This document shows positions 12,727-24,059 of a stretch of DNA of 64,000 nucleotides, piece after piece. The number at the start of each line of letters is the position of its first letter. Position 1 is the stretch's first letter. Source of the stretch: Mactra quadrangularis (taxonomy: Eukaryota; Mollusca; Bivalvia; Venerida; Mactridae); contig CM046298.1 in NCBI GenBank assembly GCA_025267735.1, forward strand, positions 62,001 through 126,000, read 5' to 3'. The position numbers and the translations under genes are program-made. The notes beneath the pieces were generated by a model. That model was not told the origin of the DNA and did not search any database. It saw only the letters and a program-made list of their open reading frames with translations.

Positions 12727-12955
12727 TCCTTAGACAATAAATGTGTAATGCCGTTTAGTTATGAAACCAAGGTTTACAACGTTTGTTTCTATCGTTGTTG
12801 TTGTTTTTTTTTTTTAAATATCAATATTATAGAAATTAATTGTATCTCTATGATCCGTCTGTAGACCTTGTTTTCAGTATACATGTTTTATATGCTTTCA
12901 TTGTATTAATCAACATGTCTTATATTTCATTATTGTTCATCTGTGTTTTTTGCCG

Positions 12956-13201
12956 ACGTAACGTCAATTCGCGCTACCGCGCTTTTTTGTAATGTTTGAC
13001 GTTACGTACATTAAAACGAGTTATAGAAAATCGTCGTGTTCGGTGATTTTTTTACATTATGATATCGACTTAAGGCACACTTGCCCTGTTTCGTAACCTT
13101 TTTATTGCATATGTTGACCTGCATGTAATGATGGTTTTTCTAAAACAAAAATAGATTTTTTTCTCGACGTAATGCGCTAATTTGCTCGTTGACGTTACGT
13201 C
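12956..13201. repeat. Two hairpins with GACGTAA arms downstream of the Penelope fragment
   Basis: ACGTAACGTCAA (12956-12967) pairs with TTGACGTTACGT (12996-13007), and the loop contains a second small palindrome GCGCTACCGCGC. A related structure follows, with GACGTAA at 13166-13172 and TTACGTC at 13195-13201. Both lie in the probable 3' region of the Penelope-like copy. I looked for hammerhead core sequence (CTGATGA plus GAAA) and did not find it. The rest of 12727-13609 has nothing I can name. Confidence 0.55.
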
Positions 13202-13609
13202 ACATGTATTGTTTTGTTTTTTCAATGTCGAAACGTTGGAATCTAATGAACGCTTATTATAAAACGTGTTGTCAATCTTATTTCACAATGAAAAAACCAC
13301 AAGTCGTAAAATTGGATTGCTTTGTGTTGCTAATTACGTAACTAATTTCACGTGCGGAAAGTCTGCCGTTGTGCGTATTGACCGGAAGTTGACTCAATAT
13401 CGATTTTTGCACACTAGGAAGTAAGCCAAATATCGATATTTTGGCACACTCGCTCAATACTGGAACATATTGCCCACATTGAGGCTATATTGGCACACTC
13501 ACGTCAATTTTGTTACTATTTATAGTAACAAATGCAATAATAACATTTATCACAAAATATAGTCAGTGCGCCGTAAACCTAATTATACAACAATTGAGTA
13601 GACAGTTAA

Positions 13610-14142
13610 GCTAAAGAATCTTTAAACCTTCAACCAGTTGATATCAAATTGCCAAGCAGTGACTTCGTCTTCAATCAATACGTCAAAATGGCAAACGATG
13701 TGGAATAATGCTATATTTAATAAGTTACATGACATAAAGCCAACCCTTGATTCACCTTCCTCAATTGTATTTTCTAATCGCCGAGATCAAGTAGTAATAA
13801 CGCGATGCAGAATTGGTCATATCAGATTAACACATTTATACCTTCTCAAAGGAGAGGAAGCACCTATAAGTATACCATGTGACGAGCATTTAAATGTCAA
13901 ACACGTTCTCCTAGACTGTCAGGAAACTTCTGTGACAAACATTTTAGGTTAACTCACTCAGAGAATTTTTTCAGTCGATACCTACATATGCGATAATTAA
14001 CTACTTGAAGGAAATAAATATATATCATTAAATATTAGTCTTTGAACCATTATAATTCAGTTGCATTACTAGTATCACCAATTGCTTTCGGTGCGACATG
14101 ATCTTTCCGAGTTGGTGCGCTGAAAAACCCAAACAAACAAAC
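13610..14142 (+). pseudogene. 5'-truncated LINE copy (ORF2 C-terminus and 3' tail)
   Basis: This copy of the main LINE family begins inside the distal RNase H region (AKESLNLQPVD). It keeps the downstream segment with NRRDQVVITRCRIGHIRLTH and the C-terminal zinc-knuckle region, and ends in the family 3' tail TTGGTGCGCTGAAAAACCCA plus (CAAA)n. Small deletions and frameshifts break the frame, for example after the cysteine of the zinc knuckle. It is a typical dead product of incomplete target-primed reverse transcription. Confidence 0.9.
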
Positions 14143-14884
14143 CTTATTCTTTGGAAGAGCAGTATGTTCAAGATTTAACGCAGTTTTAATCAAGTTTTAA
14201 TCAATAGCCGTTGAGCAGGCACTTGCTCCACTGTCGTCATGAAAGACAGATTCTTTGTATCTGGACTTAATGAAGCGGCCAAGGGCGGCACAACCTCCAT
14301 CTGAGTCCTTTGCAGCTATTCCTCTCATTTTCAAAATAGATTTCCTAATGACAGATTTATTTTATTTAAACAATACTAGGGAGCACTTAATGCATAGGAC
14401 TGTATTCTGCACATAGAATATGTGTCGCTGTCTCAAATGGTTTCAGAACAGAAAGTTCCTGTACTACAGAATGTTCGTCAGATGTAAGACTATAAGTTAT
14501 TACAGTATTAAATGCGGCTTTATTCTCTGGCTATTGTCAAAAAAAATGCTCAATATAGCAGGAACTTGTTCTGCCAATCTGTCGAGCATTGCCAGTGTAC
14601 TATTCCACCCTGTAGGTACATCAGTTTGTTTCCAATCAAACCGGGTATGTTTGAGAACACTATTTTTCGCTTTTCACTAAGAGCATCATTGGCATTAGTT
14701 GTCTTGATTTACTGTCAATTAATAAGTGAATGACATCTCTGTTGACAGTGGCCGCCATCTTGAAAACGTTGCAGACGAACTGGTCGTTTCGTAAGTAGTT
14801 CCTAAAGAACATTGATCCGCCGCGTGCGCTTTCGTTAAGAAACGCATGGCAGAACATTTTCTCCCTTAGTGTTATAAACTTATA

Positions 14885-15045
14885 AGCTAAGTAGGAAGGT
14901 CCAAATCCATAATTACTCTCGGATATGAAGAACGCTGGTTACAGGCAGTTCGAGAAAACCTAAGATATAACTAGTCAGTGATTAAAACACACAGTCGCCA
15001 GCTATATCATAAATAAATAACGACCACACCTGGTTTTTAAATATC
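14885..15045 (-). repeat. Dispersed repeat, copy 1 (mate at 40945-41105)
   Basis: The reverse complement of this stretch matches 40945-41105 through AGGTGTGGTCGTTATTTAT, ATGATATAGCTGG, ATCACTGACTAGTT and CGAACTGCCTGTAA, with mismatches and small indels between. No coding potential and no clear termini. The remainder of 14143-15620 has no gene I can support. Confidence 0.65.
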
Positions 15046-15220
15046 TGTGTTGACAGTGTTATTTTCAATTTCCTCAAGTGAAAACAAAGTCTTCAAGTCC
15101 AACGATCGTCTTGATGATCAACTAAAACACATTCAAGTGAATCAGAATAATGTCCGACTATGAAGAGATACAAACTTTATTAAAGCCGAGTTAATTCCAT
15201 GTAAATTTCCTTTTTATCGC

Positions 15221-15239
15221 TCTCTCTCTCTCTCTCTTT
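15221..15239. repeat. Short (CT)n microsatellite
   Basis: A run of about nine CT dinucleotides. Confidence 0.9.
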
Positions 15240-15625
15240 GATCATGTTTAGACGCGCGTAAGTTCTGACGCCATATTTGATTTGATCATACAAGAGACGT
15301 AATAAGATCTCGTATGACGTCACTGATAGCTTGGCTTCACTGTATTTCATACGCGATGATTTTTGTACTATTGATTTTAAATATTTATTGTGGTTTTATT
15401 TAGTCAGAACTGTAAATAAATAATCATTTCTTTACGTATTTTTTTATTTTGTCGAAGTATTTAATGATTGAAAAAATCACAGATGTATGGAACTTTTTTT
15501 ATAGCGTACGCTTATTGTAATGCGATGTTGAGGCATCCGACAAGAGCAGGCGCCATAGACAGAATGCATATCAGACTTTAAAAGCAATAAATAAAGCCAG
15601 TTTGAAACATATAATAAACAGAAAA

Positions 15626-15716
15626 TTTATTTCAGTGTAAGATCGATTTTTATTTCACCGCACAGCTCGTGAAAATATTGCATCCTTAACTCATTCGTGA
15701 ATAAAATTCGATCTTA
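15626..15716. repeat. Diverged relative of the hairpin MITE at 18599-18733
   Basis: The left part contains GTGTAAGATCGATTT, TATTTCACC and GCTCGTGAAAAT, matching the left arm of the near-perfect hairpin at 18599. The right part contains CGTGAATAAAATTCGATCTTA, a degraded inverted copy. This is an older copy of the same foldback element. Confidence 0.6.
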
Positions 15717-16501
15717 AACCGAATTAAACAAATATCCTCTATTTATTTTGATACTTAAAAAGTATATATTTAATACAGCAAACCTACTTATTCTTAAACA
15801 ATTTACTGCAAAAATAAATTTCTGTATGGTTAGAAGTTTCTCTCTTACCCCATAAAAGAAACTCAAGAGGGGAAATGAGTAAGCTCAAAGAGACTGTTAA
15901 AAATTATTTTTAAATTAAATCACAATGCAACAGGCTTACATAGCTAAGTATTAGAGTAAAATAATTATTTTTCAAAGAATTCTCCTACTTGTGTCAAAAA
16001 TTAGAAAATGATCTTGGAAAAAAAAACTATAAATTAATTTTGATTGTTTAAACTTCATTTTCTTAAAAAACACAATGTACTTGACATATATATCTATCTT
16101 AACTTCTAATTGAGAACAAAGTTGTAATATAATCTGGAAGATACTGTATAGTAGATGACACCAGGAACAGTTTGTAAAGTTCATTATGGAGGATGCGCGA
16201 ATCAGGTTTACATATAATCATACTTAGTCACTGTACTAAAATAAATTACTTCTAAGTTGCGTGCGAATTAAAATTTCAACGAATATGATTAATTAGTAAA
16301 GTCACTGTTGAAGTATTACAACTTACATGTTGCGCCAGGATTAAAAGTTCAATGAATTTAATTAATAAATGAAAACAATGTTGATTAAATATCATTACTG
16401 ATATGTTGTGCGATATGAATTGTACTTGTAGAGAATTCTTTATATCAATACTATGACACCTGATGTACGAAAGTTCTAATGATATTAATCCATTCAGTGT
16501 A

Positions 16502-16939
16502 TTAACAGTTAACATGTAATTTTCTTTGTTGTTTTCGTAATATTGAGACTAGTTCTGTTATAGTGTAGAATTTGGCTTCAAAAAAGAGTTCGTCTAAAAA
16601 TGTGATGTTGGAAGGAAGATGTTTAGCACTTCTGTCTAGTATAAAGATGGTATTTTCACGAGGTTTTACAACTGAATTGTCCAAGTGAGCCAGTATGGAG
16701 TTAGGGCAGTTTTTTAGGGTGAAAAGACTGGTGTTGTAAACTACTCCGCCAACATTGAGTCTGATAAAAGATTGTTGTTGGTTTTGAATCAATGTTAAAG
16801 TACTGTCAATAACTTCAACATCCCGGTCTTGGTCATTAATAATGGGTTCTGGGTCTTCAGTTATTGAATCTGCATCTGAGTGGTATGATACTTCATCATA
16901 GGATGTTACTTTACTTGTACTGCTAATGTTAAAATTCAT
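16502..16939 (-). CDS. KCTD-like BTB/POZ (T1) domain protein, internally shortened
   Basis: An open frame of 145 codons from the ATG at 16939. Residues 1-55 are acidic and Ser/Asp-rich. Residues ~58-140 resemble the potassium-channel tetramerisation type of BTB domain: FIRLNVGGVVYNTSLFTLKN, then NSILAHLDNS, IFILDRS and ELFFEAKFYTITELVSIL. In KCTD proteins the F-I-D-R-D strand is normally followed by a F-x-x-(V/I)-L-x-(F/Y)-L-R-x-G helix and loop; here that part is missing and IFILDRS runs almost directly into LPSNITFLDELFFEA. Such domains build oligomers, often cullin adaptors. The frame lies downstream of a gypsy integrase on the same strand and may belong to that element or to a decayed host gene. 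No introns are evident. Confidence 0.6.
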   Translation of the reverse strand: MNFNISSTSKVTSYDEVSYHSDADSITEDPEPIINDQDRDVEVIDSTLTLIQNQQQSFIRLNVGGVVYNTSLFTLKNCPNSILAHLDNSVVKPRENTIFILDRSAKHLPSNITFLDELFFEAKFYTITELVSILRKQQRKLHVNC

Positions 16940-17540
16940 GGTGATCAGTATATCATCACAATCGGGGTATAATCTTTCTGAATTTAAAGTGGTACTAATA
17001 CTTGACGAGGCATCTTTTTCTGTCCTTAGTTAAGGGATTTTATAACTTGGTAGTCTATGAGGATAGGATTACTTTTCTCTTATGTTCTATATCGGTTTTC
17101 CTTTTTCTGGATTTCTCTTCAGTAGGTTTCTTTTTATTAAAATTCATTTCAGTAAATTTCTTTTTTTTATTACGAGTCTTTCCATTAGAAGTCTTTTCAT
17201 TAGATTTCTTTTTTAGGATTCTTTTGTTAAGGATTCTTTTCGGTTGGTTTCTTACTTGTTTCTGTTTCGGAATCACTAAAGTCCCCTGGGTAATCCTGAA
17301 AGAGGAATTCCTCAATCTCTTCTAGATCTGATAATGATAGATATTGTTCTATGGTACGTATTGACCAATGTTGGTGGTAAAGGTGGTGGTGGTGAGACTT
17401 TCTTTTTAGGCACGGTTATTACACTTTTTATTGTTACTTAAGGTTTTTCTTCGGTTTTATAAATGTTGTCAAGTATGTGTCCATATTGTGTTTGTTTAGA
17501 AGTTTTTCTGCATCTTTACCAATGGACTTGGTGGCGTGTT
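16940..17540 (-). other. Decayed coding linker between gypsy integrase and BTB frame
   Basis: Minus-strand reading shows disconnected frames with protein-like composition: a proline-rich VPKKKVSPPPPLPPTLVNT, an acidic EQYLSLSDLEEIEEFLFQDY and a lysine-rich stretch (17055-17315). They sit in different frames with stops between them, consistent with a frameshifted polyprotein tail. Gypsy integrases normally end in a chromo- or GPY/F-type region, which I cannot recognise here. Confidence 0.35.
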
Positions 17541-18130
17541 GAAAAAGTTCAAACTTTGAACTGGTCATACATGTTTATGGCAGTTTGTCCTAGGTTTTCT
17601 CTTGCAAGCTCATGTACAGTGATTAATGTATCCTCTAAATCTATTACATAATTTGTTGTAAATTTGGAATCTTCATCCACAGGTTTACCAAGAGCAAGAT
17701 CAATGGGTAGTGAAATCTCTCTTTCAAGCATAATTTTTGATGGAGTGAAACCTATGCTACTGTGAACACTACTGTTATAGGCAAGCACAAGAAAAGGTAA
17801 CTTCACACCAATTTAATTGATAAATTATCTACAAATGCACATGTCATATTCTGGATTACTAGATTAGCTCTTTCCACCATTCCATCCGAACTTGGCCTGA
17901 CAACTGTAGTACATGTTTTATGTATGTCTTAATGTTCACACATTTCTTGGAATATTTGGATTCAATGTTAGAACCTTGGTCTGAGAATAGTTCTAGTGGA
18001 ACACCAAACAAGGATATAAACTTGTTTTGTAGCTACATGTTTGGTCTCTTTAGATATAAAGGGTATTGCTTGCATATACTTGGTAAAATAATCACAGATA
18101 GATAAGATGTACTTCATAATTTTGGAAGGC
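17540..18130 (-). pseudogene. Ty3/gypsy integrase fragment
   Basis: On the minus strand the integrase core can be followed despite frameshifts. YILSICDYFTKYMQAIPF contains the first catalytic Asp, FGVPLELFSDQGSN the second, and DGMVERANLVIQ the catalytic Glu. Then comes LAYNSSVHSSIGFTPSKIML, the conserved post-core motif, and HELARENLGQTAINMYDQF. All three DDE residues are present, but at least two frameshifts or stops separate them, so the copy is dead. The upstream end is cut by a LINE insertion at 18134. No reverse transcriptase or LTR was recognised. Confidence 0.8.
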
Positions 18131-18133
18131 GGG

Positions 18134-18330
18134 TTGTTTGTTTGTTTTTTACGGCGCACCAACACAGAAAGGTCATATAGCACCGAAAGCAATTGATGAT
18201 ACTATTAACGCAACCGAATTTTAATGGTTCAAAGTTTTATATTTATTTCCTTCAAATATTAGATTATCGCATATGATGGTATAACCTAAAAAAAGTCCTC
18301 TGTGTGAGTTATCCTTAAAATGTTTGTCAC
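18134..18330 (-). pseudogene. Short 5'-truncated LINE copy
   Basis: Begins (minus-strand 3' end) with TTGTTTGTTTGTTTTTTACG, the complement of the family tail, and extends about 200 bp through the 3' UTR into the last codons of ORF2 (the segment encoding the family C-terminus near SYAILNFLKEIN, mutated here). It sits at the 5' edge of the gypsy integrase fragment. Confidence 0.85.
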
Positions 18331-18344
18331 GTGTGTATTTTCAA

Positions 18345-18535
18345 ATTGCACCCCTTGTATTCTGTATTGTTCCTGAATTAATACTATGGAGAATTTTAGA
18401 TGTTTCGGCTGATTGTAATGTACTTTACGGGCAATCTGTAAAATTGTCTGTGAACTCTAATATCACGTCCTTGAAATGTTGCAAGAATATCTTGTTGGAA
18501 ATCTCTCATATTCAAGAGCTGAGCACTAATTAGCT
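18345..18535 (-). pseudogene. Possible tyrosine-recombinase-like C-terminal fragment
   Basis: Minus-strand reading gives DFQQDILATFQGRDIRVHRQ and then FYRLP before stops. This resembles the C-terminal motif G-x-D-I-R-x-H-R-x-(F/Y)-Y-R-L-P seen, from memory, in a repetitive family of invertebrate proteins with recombinase-like ends. The match is short and degenerate, and the family name is uncertain. Confidence 0.35.
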
Positions 18536-18598
18536 AATGATACATTATTTCAATGGATAATAATTATTTAAAGTCCTATGTTTTATGATATAGAGGAT

Positions 18599-18733
18599 AT
18601 TCGTTGATTTTGGTGTAAGATCGATTTATATTTCACCTCGTGAGCTCAGAAAACATATTTTCACGAGTGAAAATGTCATTTTCTGAGCTCACGAGGTGAA
18701 ATATAAATCGATCTTACACCAAAATCAACGAAT
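18599..18733. mobile_element. Hairpin MITE with 55-bp perfect arms
   Basis: Positions 18599-18653 are exactly complementary to 18679-18733. The arms contain GGTGTAAGATCGATTTATAT and CACCTCGTGAGCTCAGAAAA. The 25-bp centre is itself palindromic (TTTTCAC-GA-GTGAAAA). The whole 135 bp would fold into one hairpin. Absence of arm divergence argues for recent origin. A degraded relative lies at 15626-15716. No target duplication is visible. Confidence 0.8.
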
Positions 18734-19091
18734 TTTCTGTTTCTTTCATGCTTTTTAAGTTAATAACGATGTCAGGCATGTAGATATACATGTATATGAC
18801 TGACCGATTAACACACTATGAATGTGATAGAGCATAAAATAGTTCTATTGTAACTGGTTTATTGAAACATAGTAAACAATTTCAAAATACAATATCTATT
18901 CTTAAATCTAATTATCCATTTTTGAAAAGAAGATAACATGTGGAAAACAAATAATGATAAAACAACAACTAAATAACAGTTTTCTACCGCGGAGGGATAC
19001 ACAATGTCAAAAACAGAAAACGATGTCAAGGTAAACTTCTACAACCACGCGAGTTTTAAGCAACAGAATTTAAGCGTGAATTGTGATAACT
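18734..19091. other. Probable 3' flank of the recombinase gene
   Basis: No gene seen. TTTATT at 18858 is AATAAA on the minus strand and is a candidate polyadenylation signal for the gene ending at 19092. Confidence 0.3.
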
Positions 19092-20657
19092 TCATGGATT
19101 TAAATCGTTTATTTTTGTAACTTGTGATAGACCCAGACTGTTAGATTTATTGCTGTTATCATGAAAGTTAAAGGTAACGTTGCCCTGAAATATTGGATTT
19201 ATGAGAAATCCCCTTGTAAAGGGACCGCTGGCGGCATTTTGTGGCAATGATGTAGAATTTGCTGCCTCCTGGGTTTCAATAGATGCCGTGTGTGTAACAG
19301 TTGAACTCGAACTCGACGACAAAATGTTTGAAATTGATCTAGCTTGTCTGTTATTCATGTGACTATAATTGTTGAGGCTGTTGAATTTCTTATGGCCTGA
19401 AATCTGGACAATTTGGTTTGGGGAAACACCTTCATCACTAAGCTTTTGGATCAGCCTTTTTCTTGCACTGGAAATGAAATAAAAACATGTTAGGAGTCTG
19501 TTCGTATTCAACTAAAGGCAAATAATGCCATGGGCCTTCATGTTGTGAGACCATGTTCCTGAGTGACTAAACACTGCTTTGATCCAAGGACCCTATGTAA
19601 CAGATTGATCTCTGTCATTCCCATCAAATGTGGTGGTGAGTAATAATTACAATTTTCATTTTGTTTTGCCCAGGCATCAGCCAAAATGCAGAACAACATG
19701 CCATCATTTTTCTTTAATTATTGATTAATATTAATCTAAGCATGATTTGTTGTTTAGTCATGCATATGAATTATAATATAAACTCCATATTTGAATATGA
19801 CTTATGTATACAGAGGAAGAGCTATTATCTAGCAGAGTGTACTTTATAAATGCTGATGAAATTTTTTTATAAAAAAAACACTGAAGAAATATACTTCGTC
19901 CTTCATTACATGTGGACTTCATGTGTATATAAATGTTCAGCGTTTTATAACCAGTTGATGATTTATGCTTTACCTGTATGGTTTAATTTTGCTGTCTTCT
20001 ATGCCTGCATCAGCTTTCATCTCGCTCATTATGTTGTATATTTTGTTTATTCCCATCGGTTGACTTTTGAACCAGCATCTTTGGTTTGGGCTTGCAGTAC
20101 TTAGAAAAAAAGGTGCTTCATCACTTAGCATTGAAAGAGGTCTCATTTCCATATATTTTTTGTACAGTGACACTGGATCTGTAAATGGATCATCATGAAT
20201 GGCATAAGCCCGTGGCTGATTTTGTCTAAAAAATAAGACACTTTTAAATGTAGCACGATATAAAAATTGTTTACATAATTTGAGAAGCATGTTACAATAA
20301 AATCAATACATTGATTATTGGTGTAAAATGCTAGGACATATTTACCGGGTATATTGAAAACATTCAACTAGCAAAGAAATTTGGTTTAGGCCCTTCCTAT
20401 TATTGAAATGTTTTACTTTAGATCAAAGTCTTCTTTAGGTACACATCTAATATTATAGTTACAAGTTTCAAGGACTACACAATGACATTTGGGCTATAAG
20501 GGTAACTATAATGTATATAAATTGTATTGTTACATTGTAATAGAAACTGTGTTTAATGTGATACTTTGTATGGTAGACAGTAGATTTACTTAAAATAAGT
20601 AGTGCTTAATATGCATACCTAATATCTCTTGCATTTGCGCCTGTCCTTGTTTTGGTC
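19092..20657 (-). pseudogene. Tyrosine recombinase gene of the Crypton/DUF3504 type, 5' part lost
   Basis: Three exons with matching phases. 20657-20619 reads TKTRTGANARDI and ends AG|GTATGC. 20225-19974 starts after TTATTTTTTAG, gives RQNQPRAYAIHDDP, YMEMRPLSML and WFKSQPMGINKIYNIMSEM, and ends CAG|GTAAAG. 19467-19092 starts after TTTCATTTCCAG and gives a junction reading KPYSARKRLIQKLSDEGVSP, then QIVQISGHKKFNSLNNYS and a Ser/Thr-rich tail. YSAR, GHK and the Tyr of NNYS correspond to the R, H/K and Y boxes of tyrosine recombinases (the usual His before SAR is Tyr). Introns are 393 and 506 bp. The first exon is broken at 20658 by LINE sequence, so the N-terminal core with the first catalytic Arg is missing here. 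Confidence 0.8.
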
Positions 20658-20658
20658 T

Positions 20659-23600
20659 ACTCGGCGATTTTAATGCGCATAATCCAATATGGGGAAGTAC
20701 ATCTACGAATAATAAAGGCAGCATTACAGAAAAGTTCATTGATAATGTTCAACTATACCTTTTAAATAACAAGTCACCAACTTACTTACATCCAGCCACA
20801 GGAAGTTTTTCTTGTATAGACCTCACATTATCACATCCATCAATATACTTGGATTTTACTTGGTCAGTGCTTGACGAACAATATGGCAGTGACCACTTTC
20901 CATTGTTGTTAACTTTAAACGACTCTGTTCCAGTAAACAACCGCTCTTATTACAAATTCTCAAAAGCGAACTGGGAACAATTTAACAAATTGTGTTCTGA
21001 CGATTTAACAATCCCGAATTTTTCCAACTCTTCGGATAAAGCTAATCTCTTTGCGACCACTCTATCAAAGATAGCTGATGAGTGTATTCCTAAAACTTCA
21101 ATGAAAAACTCAAGTAAAATTAAAAAACCATGGTTCAACGATGAGTGCAGAAGATCATATCGGAAACGAAAAGAAGCACTTAAGAAATTTCAGGTTTGCC
21201 CTACAGCTGCAAATCTAGACAATTATAGAATCCTACGAGCACAAGCTCGTAGAACATTTAAGTTTTCTAAACGTAAATCGTGGCAGTCATAAGTTTCTAA
21301 AATTAACGCCAACACTCCAATTAAAAAAGTTTGGGAAGCAGTTCGTAAAATTAATGGTAAACACAAAAAAGTTCCTACTGCTCATCTCAAACGTAAAGAT
21401 TCGAGCGTAGCAAAAACTACAAAAGATATAGCCAACACACTGGCAGAAACTTTTGAACATAATTCTTCTTCATCACACTACACTGAAGAATTTAAAAAGG
21501 TCAAATCTAACTTGGAAAAACAAAATATTAATTTTCATTCTAACAACGAAGAAGAGTATAACACCCTCTTTACAACTGACGATTTAACCGATTCTATTAA
21601 GCATGCCAAAGATACAGCTGCTCGCCCTGATGAAATTTATTATCAATTTTTAAAACACCTCCCATTGGTATCTCAACATTTATTGCTCGATATTTTTAAT
21701 GATATATGGATATCTGGTAAAATTCCAGATTCCTGGAAAAAAGCTTTGATCGTTCCTATACCGAAACCGGATAAAGACAACACAGATCCCCTTAACTATC
21801 GACCAATATCTCTAACAAGTTGTATCTGTAAAACCTTCGAACGTATGGTTAATAAACGACTTATCTGGTATTTAGAATCAAATGGTATTATTACTAATTT
21901 TCAGTCTGGTTTTCGAAAACAACGAAGTACAAATGATCATTTAGTTCGTCTTGAAACATTTATTAGAGAGGCTTTTGTCAATAAACAACACGTAGTTTCA
22001 ATTTTCTTCGATCTTGAGAAAGCTTATGATACAACATGGAAATATGGTATTCTCAAGGATTTAAAAGATGCTGGTCTAAATGGTAGATTACCAATGTTCA
22101 TTTCTAGTTTTTTGTCAGACAGAAATTTTCAAGTTAAAGTAGGATCAACATTATCAGAGAGCCACGAACAAGAACAAGGCGTGCCGCAAGGCAGTATTTT
22201 ATCAGTTACCCTCTTTGGGCTTAAAATTAATAATATTGTTAAGGCTATAAACCCTGGTACAGATTACTCATTATATGTTGATGATTTTTTAATCTGTTAT
22301 CGATCTAAAAATATTCGAAGTATCGAACGTCAATTACAACAGAACTTGGATAAAAATTCAAAAATGGGCAACAGAAAATGGTTTTAAATTTTCCAAGTCA
22401 AAAACTCAATGTGTACATTTTTGTCGATTAAGAAAGCATCATAATGATCCTGAACTTTACATTTCTGGCTCAAAAATCCCTGTTGTAAATGAAGCTAAAT
22501 TTTTAGGCGTTACATTCGATAAAAAACTCTTTTATACCACACTTAAAGTTGCTTAAAACAAAATGTATTAAAGCATTGAATCTACTTAAAGTACTTTCAC
22601 ATACTGATTGGGGATCTGATACCCAAACTTTACTAAAATTATACAGAAGTCTTGTTCGTTCAAAACTCGATTACGGATCAATAGTGTACGGATCAGCTCG
22701 CAAATCATACTTACAAATGCTAGATACTATACACAACCAGGGCTTACGTATTGCCCTTGGTGCTTTTAAAACTTCACCTATTGAAAGTCTTTATGTTGAA
22801 GCTAACAAACCATCACTAAAATTACGTCGTCAAAAACTTTCATTACAATACGCAACTCGTATATCTTCTAACAAAAGAAACCCGGCACGAAATGTTATTT
22901 TTGAACCTGATTACACCAGCAAATTTGACAACAAACCAAACGAAATTAAACCATTTGGCCTGCGCATTAAAAACGACTTAGAAATGCTAAATATAAACAC
23001 TTCGTCTGTGATACAAAACTTAGATGAAAATATCCCTCCTTGGACCTACAACATTCCAGACGTCAATATTGACTTATCAACTTTTCGTAAATCTTTCACC
23101 AGTCCTGAAGCTTTTAAATCTGAATTTGTAAACATCTTGGAAAAATACAAAGATTTTACTCATTTATTTACCGACGGTTCCAAAGATGGAAACAAAGTTG
23201 GTTGCGCCGCATACGGAAACTCTTTCGTTGCAAGAATGCGACTGCCTGACAAAGCATCTATATTTACTGCCGAAATAAAAGCAATTGATCTGGCTTTAAC
23301 ATACATATCAAATAGTATTATTAACAATTTTATCATTTTCCCAGATTCTCTATCTGTATTACTAGCGATTAAAAATCGCAGTTCAGACAATAATCTTATT
23401 AAAAGTATCGAGTTAAAATTACATGATATTTTAAAATCTAAAATAGTACACCTCTGCTGGATACCAAGCCATATTGGTATACATGGAAATGAAAAAGTTG
23501 ACATCCTCGCTAAAGAATCTTTAAACCTTCAACCAGTTGATCTAAAATTACCAAGCAGTGACTTCAAGTGTTCGATCAATTCGTTAATTAAGTCGAAATG

Positions 23601-24059
23601 GCAAACAGTATGGAACAACGCTATTTTTAATAAGTTACATGAAATAAAGCCAACCCTTGATTCATCTCCATCAATCAAATTTTCTAATCGCCGAGATCAA
23701 ATTGTGATTACGCAATGTAGAATAGGTCATACTAGATTAACACATTCATACCTTCTCAAAAGAGAAGAAGCACCTAAATGCATACCATGTGACGAGCACT
23801 TCAATGTAAAACACGTTCTCCTTGACTGTCAGGATCTAAAATACATTCGTGACAAACATTTTAAAGTAAACTTACTTAAAGAACTTTTTGAGTCTGTACC
23901 ATCATATGCTATACTTAACTTTTTGAAAGAAATAAATGTCTATGATAAGATATAGAGTTGTACATCATTAATATAGTTTGAATTATTAGTATCATTAATA
24001 GCTGTCGGCGCGATATGACCTTTTTGTGTTGGTGCGCCGTAAAACCCAAACAAACAAAC
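20659..24059 (+). pseudogene. LINE copy A, 5'-truncated, antisense in the recombinase gene
   Basis: Starts inside the endonuclease domain (at LLGDFNAHNP) and runs through the reverse transcriptase (motif A FFDLEKAYD, motif B QGVPQGSIL, YVDD box), RNase H (FTDGSKDG, WIPSHIGIHGNEKVDILAK) and C-terminal zinc knuckle to the (CAAA)n tail. A stop at 21290-21292 and frameshifts near 22353 and 22527 break ORF2. It replaces or interrupts the 5' part of the minus-strand recombinase gene and is joined directly to LINE copy B. Confidence 0.93.

Noticed and set aside
12727..13330. Hammerhead ribozyme in the Penelope 3' region
   Set aside because: A CGAAACGTTGG motif is present at 13230 but no CTGATGA core is found in a position to pair with it.
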